Below are positions 16,946-24,905 of a stretch of 64,000 nt of DNA, piece after piece. Both the position numbers and the translations under genes were made by a program. The DNA lies in the NCBI RefSeq assembly GCF_021352225.1, contig NZ_JAAUVI010000015.1:36617-100616 (forward strand), read 5' to 3'. Under the pieces are notes generated by a model, which had not been told where the DNA came from, ran no database searches, and saw nothing but the letters and a program-made list of their open reading frames with translations. Numbering within the stretch: the stretch's first letter is position 1; each line of letters starts with the position of its first letter. This DNA comes from Methylobacterium sp. C25 (GTDB taxonomy: Bacteria; Pseudomonadota; Alphaproteobacteria; Rhizobiales; Beijerinckiaceae).

Positions 16946-17989
16946 CTATGATGCCGGTTCGGCGATCCGGGGCTCGTCGTGAGCCCGGGCGAGACCATGA
17001 TCGGCGGTCCCGCTCGCGCATTCCCCGCCCACCGACGCTCGCCCGAACCGGCTCCTGATCTCGTTCGGGGTGGCGTTCAGGTGACGGACGAAGGCCCGGC
17101 GCATCCGTTGTTGGTCGCCGAAGCCGTAACGACCGGCGATCCGTTCTAGGTTGGTGTCGCTCCTCTCGATCGCCTCGCGTGCGGCCTGGACCCGCAGGGT
17201 CTCGACGAGCTTCGCCGGAGCCATCCCCGTGCCGGCGACACAGGTGCGGGTCAGCGTCCTCAGGCTCATGCCGGCCCTCTCCGCCAGGCTCTCGGCGCGG
17301 AGGTCCGCCGCGAGGTTATCGGCGATCCAGGCGAGGAGCTTGCGCACCGGGCCTTTCGTGTCGGCGATCTGGCCCGACAGGAGCGTGCTGAACTGGCTTT
17401 GGCCCCCAGGTCGCTTGAAGAAGACCACCAGTTCCCGAGCCGCTTCGAGCGCCGTCTCGATACCGAGATCCTCCTCGATCAGCGCCAGTGTCAGGTCGAC
17501 TCCGGCGCTGATGCCCGCCGACGTCCAGATGCGGCCGTCCTTGATCCAGATCCGGTCGCGATCCGCCTTGATGTGCGGGAATCGCCGCTCCAGCTCGTCG
17601 CAGAAGCGCCAGTGCGTGGCGGCGCGCCGGGTTACGAGGAGGTCGGCCTTCGCCGCCAGGAACGCGCCGGTGCAGACGCACGCGACCCGCGTCGCGCGCC
17701 GGGCGAGTGTGGCGACCCATTCGATCAGCGCCGGATCTTCGATCGCTTCGAGCGCGGCGTTGCCGCCTGGGATGATCAGGGTGTCGATCAAGTCGCCGAC
17801 CGATGCCGCCGGGACGCTCCCGAACGCGACGCCGGGACAATCGCTCTCCACCAGGCCGCCCGAGACCGACGCGAGGGTGACGGCATACGTTCCAAGCCCG
17901 GTCGCGCGTAGGGCCTGCACGGGGCCGGCCACGTCGTAGGAGGCAACGCCAGGATAGACGACGATGCAGACGTTTCGCTGTTCATCCAT
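16946..17989 (-). CDS. GlxA-family AraC-type transcriptional regulator
   Basis: 347 residues. The N-terminal DJ-1/PfpI-like domain (about 8-190) runs from NVCIVVYPGVASYDVAGPVQAL through the nucleophile-elbow-like VACVCTGAFLAA to THWRFCDELERRFP. The C-terminal AraC helix-turn-helix pair (about 235-330) includes LAERAGMSLRTLTRTCVAGTG and RIAGRYGFGDQQRMRRAF. Members regulate diverse catabolic or stress genes. Targets are not evident; a HxlR gene lies 34 bases upstream in the same direction, so both may be cotranscribed. The start ATG at 17989 suits the family. Confidence 0.9.
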   Translation of the reverse strand: MDEQRNVCIVVYPGVASYDVAGPVQALRATGLGTYAVTLASVSGGLVESDCPGVAFGSVPAASVGDLIDTLIIPGGNAALEAIEDPALIEWVATLARRATRVACVCTGAFLAAKADLLVTRRAATHWRFCDELERRFPHIKADRDRIWIKDGRIWTSAGISAGVDLTLALIEEDLGIETALEAARELVVFFKRPGGQSQFSTLLSGQIADTKGPVRKLLAWIADNLAADLRAESLAERAGMSLRTLTRTCVAGTGMAPAKLVETLRVQAAREAIERSDTNLERIAGRYGFGDQQRMRRAFVRHLNATPNEIRSRFGRASVGGECASGTADHGLARAHDEPRIAEPAS

Positions 17990-18023
17990 TAGGCGCTGGT
18001 CCTGTCGCCCTCGTGCCACGCGT

Positions 18024-18530
18024 TCAGGCGTGGCCGAGGACCTTCCTATTCCGGTCCTCGATGACCGCGTGGGTGGTGGCCGTGGCTCCCGGCCCGGGCG
18101 CGAAGCGGACCTCGCGGAAGGACAGGGGCCGCCCCCCCTTCGCGCGCACGGCGAGGGGCTCGACCGGCTCGCCCGTAGCGTCCTCGACAAGCGCCGTGCG
18201 GGGCTTGCAGTCGTCGGCCAGCCATCGGTCGCCCCACTGCATCAAGGCGACGATGACCGGGTAGAGGTCCTCACCCTTCGGGGTCAGCCGGTAGCCGTCA
18301 GTGTTCGCGCGCTCCTCGATCTCGAAGCGCTCGATGATCCCGAGCTCGGTCAACCGCTGGAGGCGGGCGGTGAGGATGTTCCGGGCGATGCCGAGCTCGC
18401 GCTGGAACTCGTCGAACCGACGGGCGCCCTGCGTGCACTCGCGCACGATCAGCAACGACCACCACTCCCCGACCTCCTCAAGCGCCCGGGCGATGGAGCA
18501 GTTCATCCCGGAGAAGCTCTTGCGCTGCAT
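18024..18530 (-). CDS. HxlR-family transcriptional regulator
   Basis: 168 residues. The HxlR winged helix-turn-helix covers about residues 8-100: CSIARALEEVGEWWSLLIVRE, FDEFQRELGIARNILTARLQRL and GYRLTPKGEDLYPVI. The cysteine in NCSIARAL is the one that senses reactive species in some family members. The C-terminal 65 residues are a less conserved extension. It is divergent from an MFS exporter at 18639 with inverted repeats between them, so it probably represses that exporter. ATG at 18530; an upstream in-frame ATG would run through the operator. Confidence 0.88.
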   Translation of the reverse strand: MQRKSFSGMNCSIARALEEVGEWWSLLIVRECTQGARRFDEFQRELGIARNILTARLQRLTELGIIERFEIEERANTDGYRLTPKGEDLYPVIVALMQWGDRWLADDCKPRTALVEDATGEPVEPLAVRAKGGRPLSFREVRFAPGPGATATTHAVIEDRNRKVLGHA

Positions 18531-18552
18531 GGGAACCCACCAAGAAAATAAC

Positions 18553-18595
18553 AGTTGCATCATAAAACTGATGCGCATAGTTGCATCATGCAACT
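18553..18595. promoter_or_regulatory. HxlR operator candidate
   Basis: AGTTGCA-TCA-TGCAACT (18579-18595) is a perfect 7-bp inverted repeat. A direct copy of its left half, AGTTGCATCAT, begins 26 bases earlier at 18553. Both lie between the divergent HxlR and MFS genes, where a dimeric HxlR protein would bind. Confidence 0.6.
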
Positions 18596-18638
18596 GCGAT
18601 GGCGCCTCGTCAACTCGCGGCTACCAGAGGAGGTCTCC

Positions 18639-19820
18639 ATGGATCGGCGTTTGCTCGTACTTGCCCTAGGGATGTTTGCCCTCGGGACCGACAGCTTCGT
18701 GATGGCCGGGGTGCTCCCCGAGATCGCCCGTAGCTTCGACGTTTCCATCGGCGTGGCCGGTCAGGTCACGACGGTCTACGCTATCACCTATGCCCTGATG
18801 GCCCCGACCATCGCGGCGGTCGCCGCGAACGTGCCCCGCAAGGCCCTGCTGCTCGCGAGCCTCGCGACCTTCGTGGTCGCCAACCTGGCCACTGCCCTGG
18901 CACCGACCTTCGGCTTCGCACTCGCAACACGAGTCCTGGCCGGTATCGGGGCGGCGATGTTCGCTCCGACCGCAACCGGTGCCGCTGCCACCATGGTGCC
19001 CCCGGAGAAGCGCGGCTTCGCGCTCGCGGTCGTGATTACGGGACTGACCACCTCGACGGCCCTCGGAACTCCGGCCGGCGCGCTCATCGGCGGCCTCGGC
19101 GACTGGCGCTGGACGATGGTGTTTGTGTCGGCCCTGGCGGCCTTCTCGGGCCTGGGCGTCTGGGCGCTGCTGTCCCACATCCCGCTGCCGCCGGCGATCA
19201 GCCTGGCGAAGCGGATTGCACCGGTGCGTGACCCACGGGTCGCCCTGACCCTGCTCACCACTCTGGTCTACCAGACCGGTCACTTCATCACGTACACCTA
19301 CTTCGCTGTCGTCTTCGACCGGGTTCTCGGGAACGACACCTTGGTGATCAGCGCCCTGCTTGTGCTCTGGGGTGGCAGCGGCATGGTCGCCAACCTCGTG
19401 ACCGGCCGCCTGGCCGACGCGATCGGCAACCGCCGGGTGATCCTGGCCGGCTTGGTGATCCTGATCGCGGTCATGGCTTGGTTGCCCTACGCCAGCGCGA
19501 ACCTCGGGATGACGGCCGTCGCTGTCGCAATCTGGGGTGCCGTCGCCTGGGGCCTGCTCGCCCCACAGCAGCACCGTCTCGTGGTCGTCGCACCGCAGTC
19601 GGCGCCGGTCGTGCTCGGCCTGAACACCTCCGGCACGTATCTCGGCGTGACCGCGGCCGGCGTCATCGGCGCCCTCGCTATTCCCGCGGTCGGCGCTCAC
19701 GCGCTGGGCTGGGTGGGTGCCGGCATCGTCTTCGTAGCGCTCGGCCTCGCTGAGTTGGCGACCGCGAAGATCAATGCCTCGAACCGAGTGGCCCACCAGG
19801 GCGCGTTGGCCTCCGCGTGA
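18639..19820 (+). CDS. MFS exporter (DHA1, AraJ/YdhP type)
   Basis: 393 residues with about 12 membrane helices. It starts MDRRLLVLALGMFALGTDSF, where GTDSF is characteristic of the sugar/drug efflux branch, and has RVLAGIGAAMFAPTATG and GNRRVILAG loops. It exports small molecules or drugs by proton antiport. GAGGAGG precedes the ATG. Its stop overlaps the GTG of the EamA gene by four bases, so the two are translationally coupled. Probably repressed by the divergent HxlR protein. Confidence 0.92.
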   Translation: MDRRLLVLALGMFALGTDSFVMAGVLPEIARSFDVSIGVAGQVTTVYAITYALMAPTIAAVAANVPRKALLLASLATFVVANLATALAPTFGFALATRVLAGIGAAMFAPTATGAAATMVPPEKRGFALAVVITGLTTSTALGTPAGALIGGLGDWRWTMVFVSALAAFSGLGVWALLSHIPLPPAISLAKRIAPVRDPRVALTLLTTLVYQTGHFITYTYFAVVFDRVLGNDTLVISALLVLWGGSGMVANLVTGRLADAIGNRRVILAGLVILIAVMAWLPYASANLGMTAVAVAIWGAVAWGLLAPQQHRLVVVAPQSAPVVLGLNTSGTYLGVTAAGVIGALAIPAVGAHALGWVGAGIVFVALGLAELATAKINASNRVAHQGALASA

Positions 19821-20815
19821 CACGTTCCTCGAAACCCGGCCCCAGCATCCAACCACCGCTGGGCCAGCCCACGACATCGAGGCCGCCCGTCGCATCCATC
19901 GACGGGCGGCCTGCCGCGTCATCCACGCTGACGACCCTCAGTCTCTTCGCCTTCGTCGTGACGGCCTGGAGCCTCAACTGGATCGCGATGAAGGTTGCGG
20001 TGCAGGAGGTCAGTTCCCTCTGGGCGGTCGCCATCCGAACGGGGCTCGCCGCGCTGGTGCTCTTCCCCGCGTTGCTGGTCGCCGGGCAGCTTCGGCGCCC
20101 GTCCGGCGCCGACCTGTCCATGCTGCTGGTGATCTCGCTCTTCCACATGACCGGCTTCGCGGCACTGATGACTGCCGGTCTCGCACTCGTTCCCGCCGGT
20201 CGCGCCGTCGTGCTGGGCTACACCACGCCCCTCTGGGTCACGCCAGCCGCGTTCCTCTTCCTCGGCGAGCGCGTCTCGATCTGGCAGGCGGTCGGCATCC
20301 TTGTCGGTCTCGCCGGATTACTATCGTTGTTCGGCCCCGCGAGCCTGGACTGGGGCGACCGGCAGGCCCTTGTCGGCCAGGGGTTGCTGCTCGCGGCCTC
20401 CCTCTCCTGGTCGGTCAGCATCATCTACACCCGCCTCCACCGTTGGGTTTCGACGCCGCTCCAACTCGTGCCCTGGCAATGCCTGCTGGCCACGACGGTG
20501 CTCGTCGGGCTTGCGACAACCGTCGATGGGGCGCCCCCGGATCCTTTTCGGATGAGCGGTCGGGTTCTGCTGTCGCTCGCCTACAACGGCGTGATCGGCA
20601 CGGCTCTCGGGTTCTGGGCGATGATGGTCGTGAGCCGGCAGGTATCCGCCACGACGGCCTCGCTTGGGTTCCTGGCGACCCCGTTGCTTGGCATCGGACT
20701 GTCCGCTGCCATCCTAGGCGAAAGGCTGGATCCCGGACTGATCGTCTCCGCGCTCGTCATCGTGGCCGGGATCGTCATGGGCACGATAGGACGGACGTCC
20801 CCCGATCCACGCTGA
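19817..20815 (+). CDS. EamA/DMT-family transporter
   Basis: 332 residues with ten predicted membrane helices in two EamA repeats. After a polar N-terminal 35 residues come TLSLFAFVVTAWSLNWIAMKVAV, LGYTTPLWVTPAAFLFLGERVS at the end of the first repeat and FLATPLLGIGLSAAILGERLD in the second; the paired LGER motifs are typical. It probably exports a metabolite such as an amino acid or nucleobase. The GTG start overlaps the MFS stop (GTGA), which fixes the start and indicates coupling. Confidence 0.9.
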   Translation: MTRSSKPGPSIQPPLGQPTTSRPPVASIDGRPAASSTLTTLSLFAFVVTAWSLNWIAMKVAVQEVSSLWAVAIRTGLAALVLFPALLVAGQLRRPSGADLSMLLVISLFHMTGFAALMTAGLALVPAGRAVVLGYTTPLWVTPAAFLFLGERVSIWQAVGILVGLAGLLSLFGPASLDWGDRQALVGQGLLLAASLSWSVSIIYTRLHRWVSTPLQLVPWQCLLATTVLVGLATTVDGAPPDPFRMSGRVLLSLAYNGVIGTALGFWAMMVVSRQVSATTASLGFLATPLLGIGLSAAILGERLDPGLIVSALVIVAGIVMGTIGRTSPDPR

Positions 20816-20897
20816 TGCTCTCTCGCCCTAGCCGGATCGCAGGAGTACAGGCGTCGGCCGTTGCGAGCGAGCGCTCCCATCACCGGAGATCATCTCA

Positions 20898-21413
20898 ATG
20901 CCCCTCTCGATGTACCAGGCCTCCATTCCCGTGCTGACGCGGGGGCTCGACGTCCTGTCGACGTTGCTCGGAAAGGGAGCTGCCCACGCCGATGCGGGCG
21001 GGCACGACCGCGCGACCATCGTGGCGGCCCGCCTCGCGCCGGACATGTTGCCTCTGTCGGGACAGATCCAGCGGGCGAGCGACACGGCGAAATTCGCCGC
21101 TGCCCGCCTGACCGGTGTCGACGGCCCTTCCTTCGCTGACGAGGAAGCGACGCTCGATGACCTTCAGGAGAGGTGCGCGAAGACGATTGCGTACCTTGAG
21201 ACGGTGAGCCTCGATGCCTTCGCGGGCAGCGAGACCCGGCAGATCACGTTCGGGGGCGGAACGTCCAAGACCACGCTTCCGGGCGATGCCTACCTGCTCC
21301 ACTTCGCGCTGCCGAATTTCTTCTTCCACGTCACGACCGCCTACGACATCCTTCGCCATGTCGGGGTTCCACTCAGCAAGCTCGACTATCTCGGGATGCC
21401 ATCACGGAGTTGA
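20898..21413 (+). CDS. DUF1993-family protein
   Basis: 171 residues, starting MPLSMYQASIPVLTRGLDVLSTLL, a signature of DUF1993. Later LPGDAYLLHFALPNFFFHVTTAYDILRHVGVPLSKLDYLG is the strongly conserved second half, with a His that could bind metal in a DinB-like four-helix fold. Function is unknown; the DinB-superfamily relation is from family knowledge. It lies between the EamA gene and the DHA2 exporter in the same direction. Confidence 0.88.
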   Translation: MPLSMYQASIPVLTRGLDVLSTLLGKGAAHADAGGHDRATIVAARLAPDMLPLSGQIQRASDTAKFAAARLTGVDGPSFADEEATLDDLQERCAKTIAYLETVSLDAFAGSETRQITFGGGTSKTTLPGDAYLLHFALPNFFFHVTTAYDILRHVGVPLSKLDYLGMPSRS

Positions 21414-21432
21414 GCCGCACGGGACGGTCTTG

Positions 21433-22857
21433 ATGTCGATGAAGCGCCTCCCAGAGGCGGGCCGTCCGGCTGGCGTTGCGCGAAGGGACGCGCGGATAGA
21501 CCGCGCTCCACGGCACCCTTCGCTGACGCTGGCGACATGCATCCTGGCATCGAGCTTGGCACTCGTGGACGGATCGGTCGTCAACGTCGGGCTCGTGGCC
21601 TTGGCTCGCGACCTCGGAGGAGGATCGGCCGGGCTTCAGTGGGTGATCAACGGATATCTCCTCCCGCTGACGGCGCTTCTCCTCTTCGGCGGAGCCCTCG
21701 GCGACCGAATCGGGCGACGCCGGACGCTGCTCCTCGGGGTGGGGCTCTTCGCCCTTGCATCCGTCGCCTGCGGGCTGGCCCCGTACCTGTCGATCCTGGT
21801 GCTGGCCAGAATGGCGCAAGGGATCGGAGCGGCTCTTCTCCTACCGAACAGCCTCGCCATCCTCAGCGACACCTTCAGCGGGGAAGCACGCGGTCGCGCC
21901 GTCGGGATCTGGTCTGCCGCGGGCGCCGCGACGGCGGCCATCGGGCCGGTCGTCGGGGGCTGGCTGATCGACTGGATCGGCTGGCGCGCGATCTTCCTCA
22001 TCAACATACCGCTCGCCGTGGGTGCCGTGCTGCTGGCCCTGCTCTACGTCAGGAAGGATCGGGCGGTCGACGATGCTCACCTCGATTACGGCGGGGCGTT
22101 GCTCGCGACGCTCGGCCTCGGAGCGATGACATGGGGACTCATCGACGCCTCCGGGGAACGGGGTTTGACGCTGCAGGCGCTCGCGCTGCTCGTTGCCGGA
22201 GCCGCGCTCCTTATCGGCTTCCTCATCTGGGAGAAGCGCCTCGGCGATCAGGCCATGATGCCGCTCGCCCTGTTCGGAACACGGTCTTTCGCCGGACTGA
22301 CGCTGCTGACGTTCCTTCTCTACGGCGCGCTTGGAGGGATACTCGTCCTGCTTCCGTTCGTATTGATCGAGGCATGCGGCTATTCGAGCACGGCCGCCGG
22401 TGCGGCATTGCTGCCCCTGCCGCTCATCATCGCCCTGGGATCTCCCGCGCTGGGCGGTCTCGCGGGACGGCTCGGGCCTCGTCCGCTCCTCATCGCCGGC
22501 CCGATCATCGTCGGAGCGGGATTTCTCCTCCTCCTGCGGGTAGGCGACGCCACCAGCTACTGGTCGAGCGTCCTGCCGGGGCTCGTCGTCGCCGCGTTCG
22601 GCATGGCGTGCGCGGTCGCCCCTCTGACGACCGCGGTGCTTGGTTCGGTCGACGACCGGCACAGCGGGTCCGCATCCGGTTTCAACAGCGCCGTCGCACG
22701 AGCCGGGGGGCTGGTGGCGACGGGTTTGATGGGCGGCATCTTCGCCGCACGAGGCCCTGCGCTCCACGAGGCTTACGCGGTTGCCGTCGTCATCATCGCG
22801 GCCGCGAGCCTGCTCGCCGGCGCGGGTGGGGTGATGGTCACCAAGCGCATCGGCTGA
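21433..22857 (+). CDS. MFS exporter (DHA2, EmrB/QacA type)
   Basis: 474 residues with about 14 membrane helices. It has LASSLALVDGSVVNVGLVALARDL, the motif C region (IWSAAGAATAAIGPVVGGWLIDWIGWRAIFLINIP) and DRIGRRRTLLLG as motif A. It exports toxic organic compounds by proton antiport. The ATG at 21433 (MSM) was chosen because the frame upstream overlaps the DUF1993 gene. The ribosome-binding site is weak, so translation may be coupled to DUF1993, 19 bases upstream. Confidence 0.92.
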   Translation: MSMKRLPEAGRPAGVARRDARIDRAPRHPSLTLATCILASSLALVDGSVVNVGLVALARDLGGGSAGLQWVINGYLLPLTALLLFGGALGDRIGRRRTLLLGVGLFALASVACGLAPYLSILVLARMAQGIGAALLLPNSLAILSDTFSGEARGRAVGIWSAAGAATAAIGPVVGGWLIDWIGWRAIFLINIPLAVGAVLLALLYVRKDRAVDDAHLDYGGALLATLGLGAMTWGLIDASGERGLTLQALALLVAGAALLIGFLIWEKRLGDQAMMPLALFGTRSFAGLTLLTFLLYGALGGILVLLPFVLIEACGYSSTAAGAALLPLPLIIALGSPALGGLAGRLGPRPLLIAGPIIVGAGFLLLLRVGDATSYWSSVLPGLVVAAFGMACAVAPLTTAVLGSVDDRHSGSASGFNSAVARAGGLVATGLMGGIFAARGPALHEAYAVAVVIIAAASLLAGAGGVMVTKRIG

Positions 22858-23067
22858 CGCACGAAGCAGCGGCGAAGCAAGCGCCAGGCGGCGGAACGCG
22901 AAGGTCAAGACATTATGCGGGCCACGACATGCGGAGCCAAGTCTGGTCCTCGGTCCAAGGCTCCTCGAGCGGAGGCCGTTGCGTCAAGCAAACAAGACAG
23001 GCCGGACGCCGATCTCTCGCAAGGCTTCTGAAAGGCGCTTCCCGTCTTGCTTCCTGCCGCGTTTGAT

Positions 23068-23185
23068 GTCTGCTTCGGGTCAGTCTTCCGGAAGAATGAA
23101 ACGACCGGGATGGGCGCGGAGCGGCCGACTAAAGCTGGCCGAGAGCTGACAGGCCGCTTTCGGGTGCGCGGGCCGAAAAGCAGAC
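23068..23185. repeat. interspersed palindromic repeat, copy C
   Basis: A 118-bp element with outer inverted arms GTCTGCTT (23068-23075) and AAGCAGAC (23178-23185). The core GCGGCCGACTAAAGCTGGCC, then GAGAGCTGACAGGCCGCT, is shared with 58730-58849, which has the same arms and length. It fills most of the 345-base gap after the DHA2 exporter; the rest shows no gene. Confidence 0.75.
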
Positions 23186-23202
23186 ACGGCAATACGTTCG
23201 CA

Positions 23203-23916
23203 TCACGGCGGTACGGGCTGACCGTCCCAGGCGAATATCTTACCGCTATCGCTGACTTTGAGCCCTTCCAGCACATCCATCAAATGCATTGCGCACTCCT
23301 CGGGCGCGAATACACCCGGGGCGTTTTCATCCGGTCGGAAGGGTTGCGACAGCGCGGTCCTGACCGTCCCTGGATGGAGCCCGACGACGACCGTCTCCGG
23401 GTGTGTTCGAGAGGCCTCGATGGCCAGCGTGCGGAGGATCTGGTTCAGGGCTGCCTTGGAAGCTCGGTACGCGTACCAGCCGCCCAGGCGGTTGTCGTCG
23501 ATGGAGCCGACCCGCGCCGACAAGGCGGCGAAGACGCTCCGGCCAGATCGCGGCATCAGTGGCACGAAGTGCTTGGCCACGAGCGCGGGTCCGATGGTGT
23601 TCACCGCGAAGACGGAGGCCATCGCAGCCGGATCCAACACTCGGATCGCCTTCTCGGGCTTTATGTCGGGTCCATGGAGGATCCCGCTCGCGACTACGAC
23701 GAGCCCTATCTGGCCTGCCGCTGCGGTGACCTGGGTAGCAGCGGTAACGGATGTCTCGTTGGTGACGTCGATGGTCGTAAAGCGTATCGGCGCCGGCAAC
23801 GATATGTCCGAGCGCGACAACGCGAAGACCGTTTCATAGGCGTCTGAGTCCGCGATGGCTTGGGTAAGGGCCCGACCGATCCCGCCAGATGCGCCAATGA
23901 CGACCGCATTCGTAAT
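23203..23916 (-). CDS. SDR-family oxidoreductase with non-standard start codon
   Basis: Reading leftwards from an ATT at 23916 gives I-T-N-A-V-V-I-G-A-S-G-G-I-G-R-A-L, the complete Rossmann glycine motif, then ALSRSDIS and a catalytic YAYRASK segment (YRASK) near the middle; 237 codons. The only NTG start in frame (TTG at 23820) would delete the whole cofactor motif, so it cannot be the true start of a working enzyme. No ATG/GTG/TTG exists upstream in frame before a stop. Either ATT initiates, which is rare, or the start codon has been mutated. The gene begins 7 bases after the Rmf-like gene's stop, so translational coupling is possible. Substrate unknown. Confidence 0.7.
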   Translation of the reverse strand: MTNAVVIGASGGIGRALTQAIADSDAYETVFALSRSDISLPAPIRFTTIDVTNETSVTAATQVTAAAGQIGLVVVASGILHGPDIKPEKAIRVLDPAAMASVFAVNTIGPALVAKHFVPLMPRSGRSVFAALSARVGSIDDNRLGGWYAYRASKAALNQILRTLAIEASRTHPETVVVGLHPGTVRTALSQPFRPDENAPGVFAPEECAMHLMDVLEGLKVSDSGKIFAWDGQPVPP

Positions 23917-23923
23917 GAAGAGC

Positions 23924-24112
23924 TCAGCTCTGATCGATCGGCAGGTCCGGGCCCTGATCGACCGGTTCTCCGTCGAACCCTTCCATCCAGGCTACTCTCT
24001 CACGAGACTCCAACGGATACGGGCAGGCGTCCTTCGATCGTCCCGATGCCCGCACGTTCGCACCTTCCACGGCCAGTTCGAGCCGACGCTTCGGATCCAG
24101 GTCGTCCGTCAT
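23924..24112 (-). CDS. Rmf-like ribosome modulation factor homologue
   Basis: 62 residues. The core ANVRASGRSKDACPYP, then R-V-A-W-x-x-G-F, matches the pattern of ribosome modulation factor (G-x-x-A-x-x-x-GRSK-x-x-CPY, then R-x-x-W-x-x-GW). Rmf caps ribosomes as 100S dimers in stationary phase in gammaproteobacteria. Alphaproteobacterial relatives are annotated Rmf/CrpP. A second, shorter-linked homologue is at 53942. A candidate EcfG promoter (24155-24180) lies about 43 bases upstream. It precedes the SDR, possibly as an operon. Confidence 0.75.
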   Translation of the reverse strand: MTDDLDPKRRLELAVEGANVRASGRSKDACPYPLESRERVAWMEGFDGEPVDQGPDLPIDQS

Positions 24113-24154
24113 GCCGCGCTCCTCATCCTGCCGGCCGATGCTGCTCCGAACAGA

Positions 24155-24180
24155 GAACCCGATCTCGGACCGGCTCGTTC
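24155..24180 (-). promoter_or_regulatory. candidate EcfG-type promoter
   Basis: On the minus strand it reads TGAAC, 17 bases, GGTT, overlapping the end of the cytochrome b561 gene. The -10 box is about 43 bases before the Rmf-like start. Spacing is one base longer than at the other sites in this window. Confidence 0.4.
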
Positions 24181-24727
24181 AGATCATTCGTTCAAAGACG
24201 TCGTCATGTCTCGAACGTCGGTGAACGACCGACATGGTCACGTGGCCGAGAATGCTCGCGAGGAGGAGGAAGCCGAGCCAGTAGTGCAGGAGATCGCCCG
24301 GCACCATCATCCACTCGATCTTGTAGTCTCGGGCTGCCATCAGCTCGACGCCGAAAAGCGAAAATCCCTTCCCCGACCCGTACTGCCTCAGCATTGCGAG
24401 GGAAGGCACGACGACCATCAGAGCGTAGAGAAGGACGTGACCAGCCACCGCTGCGCGGCCGAGGCGTCCGGGATGCGCGGGCCTTCTCCGGAGGTTCAGC
24501 AAGCCCCAGACGCAACGGAGCAGGACCAGAACGAATAGCATGAAGCCCATCGTGAAATGGCTTCCCCCGACAAGGCGCGTGATCGCCTTGTCGCCGATAC
24601 TGACGAACAGCAGCGCACCCGCGAACTGCCAGCCGAAGAACGCTGCCATGCACCAATGGAAAGCGCGGCTGATGCGGCCGTAGCGCTGCGGAGTGTCGAA
24701 CCAACCCGATCCCATCGTCTCGCTCAT
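24179..24727 (-). CDS. cytochrome b561-family protein
   Basis: 182 residues, four membrane helices. Predicted haem-ligand histidines lie in AFHWCMAAFFGWQF, GSHFTMGFMLF, VAGHVLLYALM and LLHYWLGFLLLASILGH. DTPQRYGRISRAFHW is the typical opening. It would pass electrons from the quinone pool to periplasmic acceptors or scavenge superoxide (CybB-like); which is not evident. ATG at 24727 chosen at the family N terminus. About 180 bases separate it from the divergent glycosyltransferase gene. Confidence 0.88.
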   Translation of the reverse strand: MSETMGSGWFDTPQRYGRISRAFHWCMAAFFGWQFAGALLFVSIGDKAITRLVGGSHFTMGFMLFVLVLLRCVWGLLNLRRRPAHPGRLGRAAVAGHVLLYALMVVVPSLAMLRQYGSGKGFSLFGVELMAARDYKIEWMMVPGDLLHYWLGFLLLASILGHVTMSVVHRRSRHDDVFERMI

Positions 24728-24905
24728 GCCGTGTTGGCTGTTCCGCAGGCCCGTTGCGGCGATCGACTTTCCACAAGCGATGAGGAACCCGCGCCATCGG
24801 CCGCAGTTCTCGCGCGAGTTGGAGAGAGATTCGAAAACATAGGTTTGCGACGCGATACGCGGAAGTTGCGACCGTCCCATGCCATCGCGCCGGTGAAGAC
24901 CTTTC

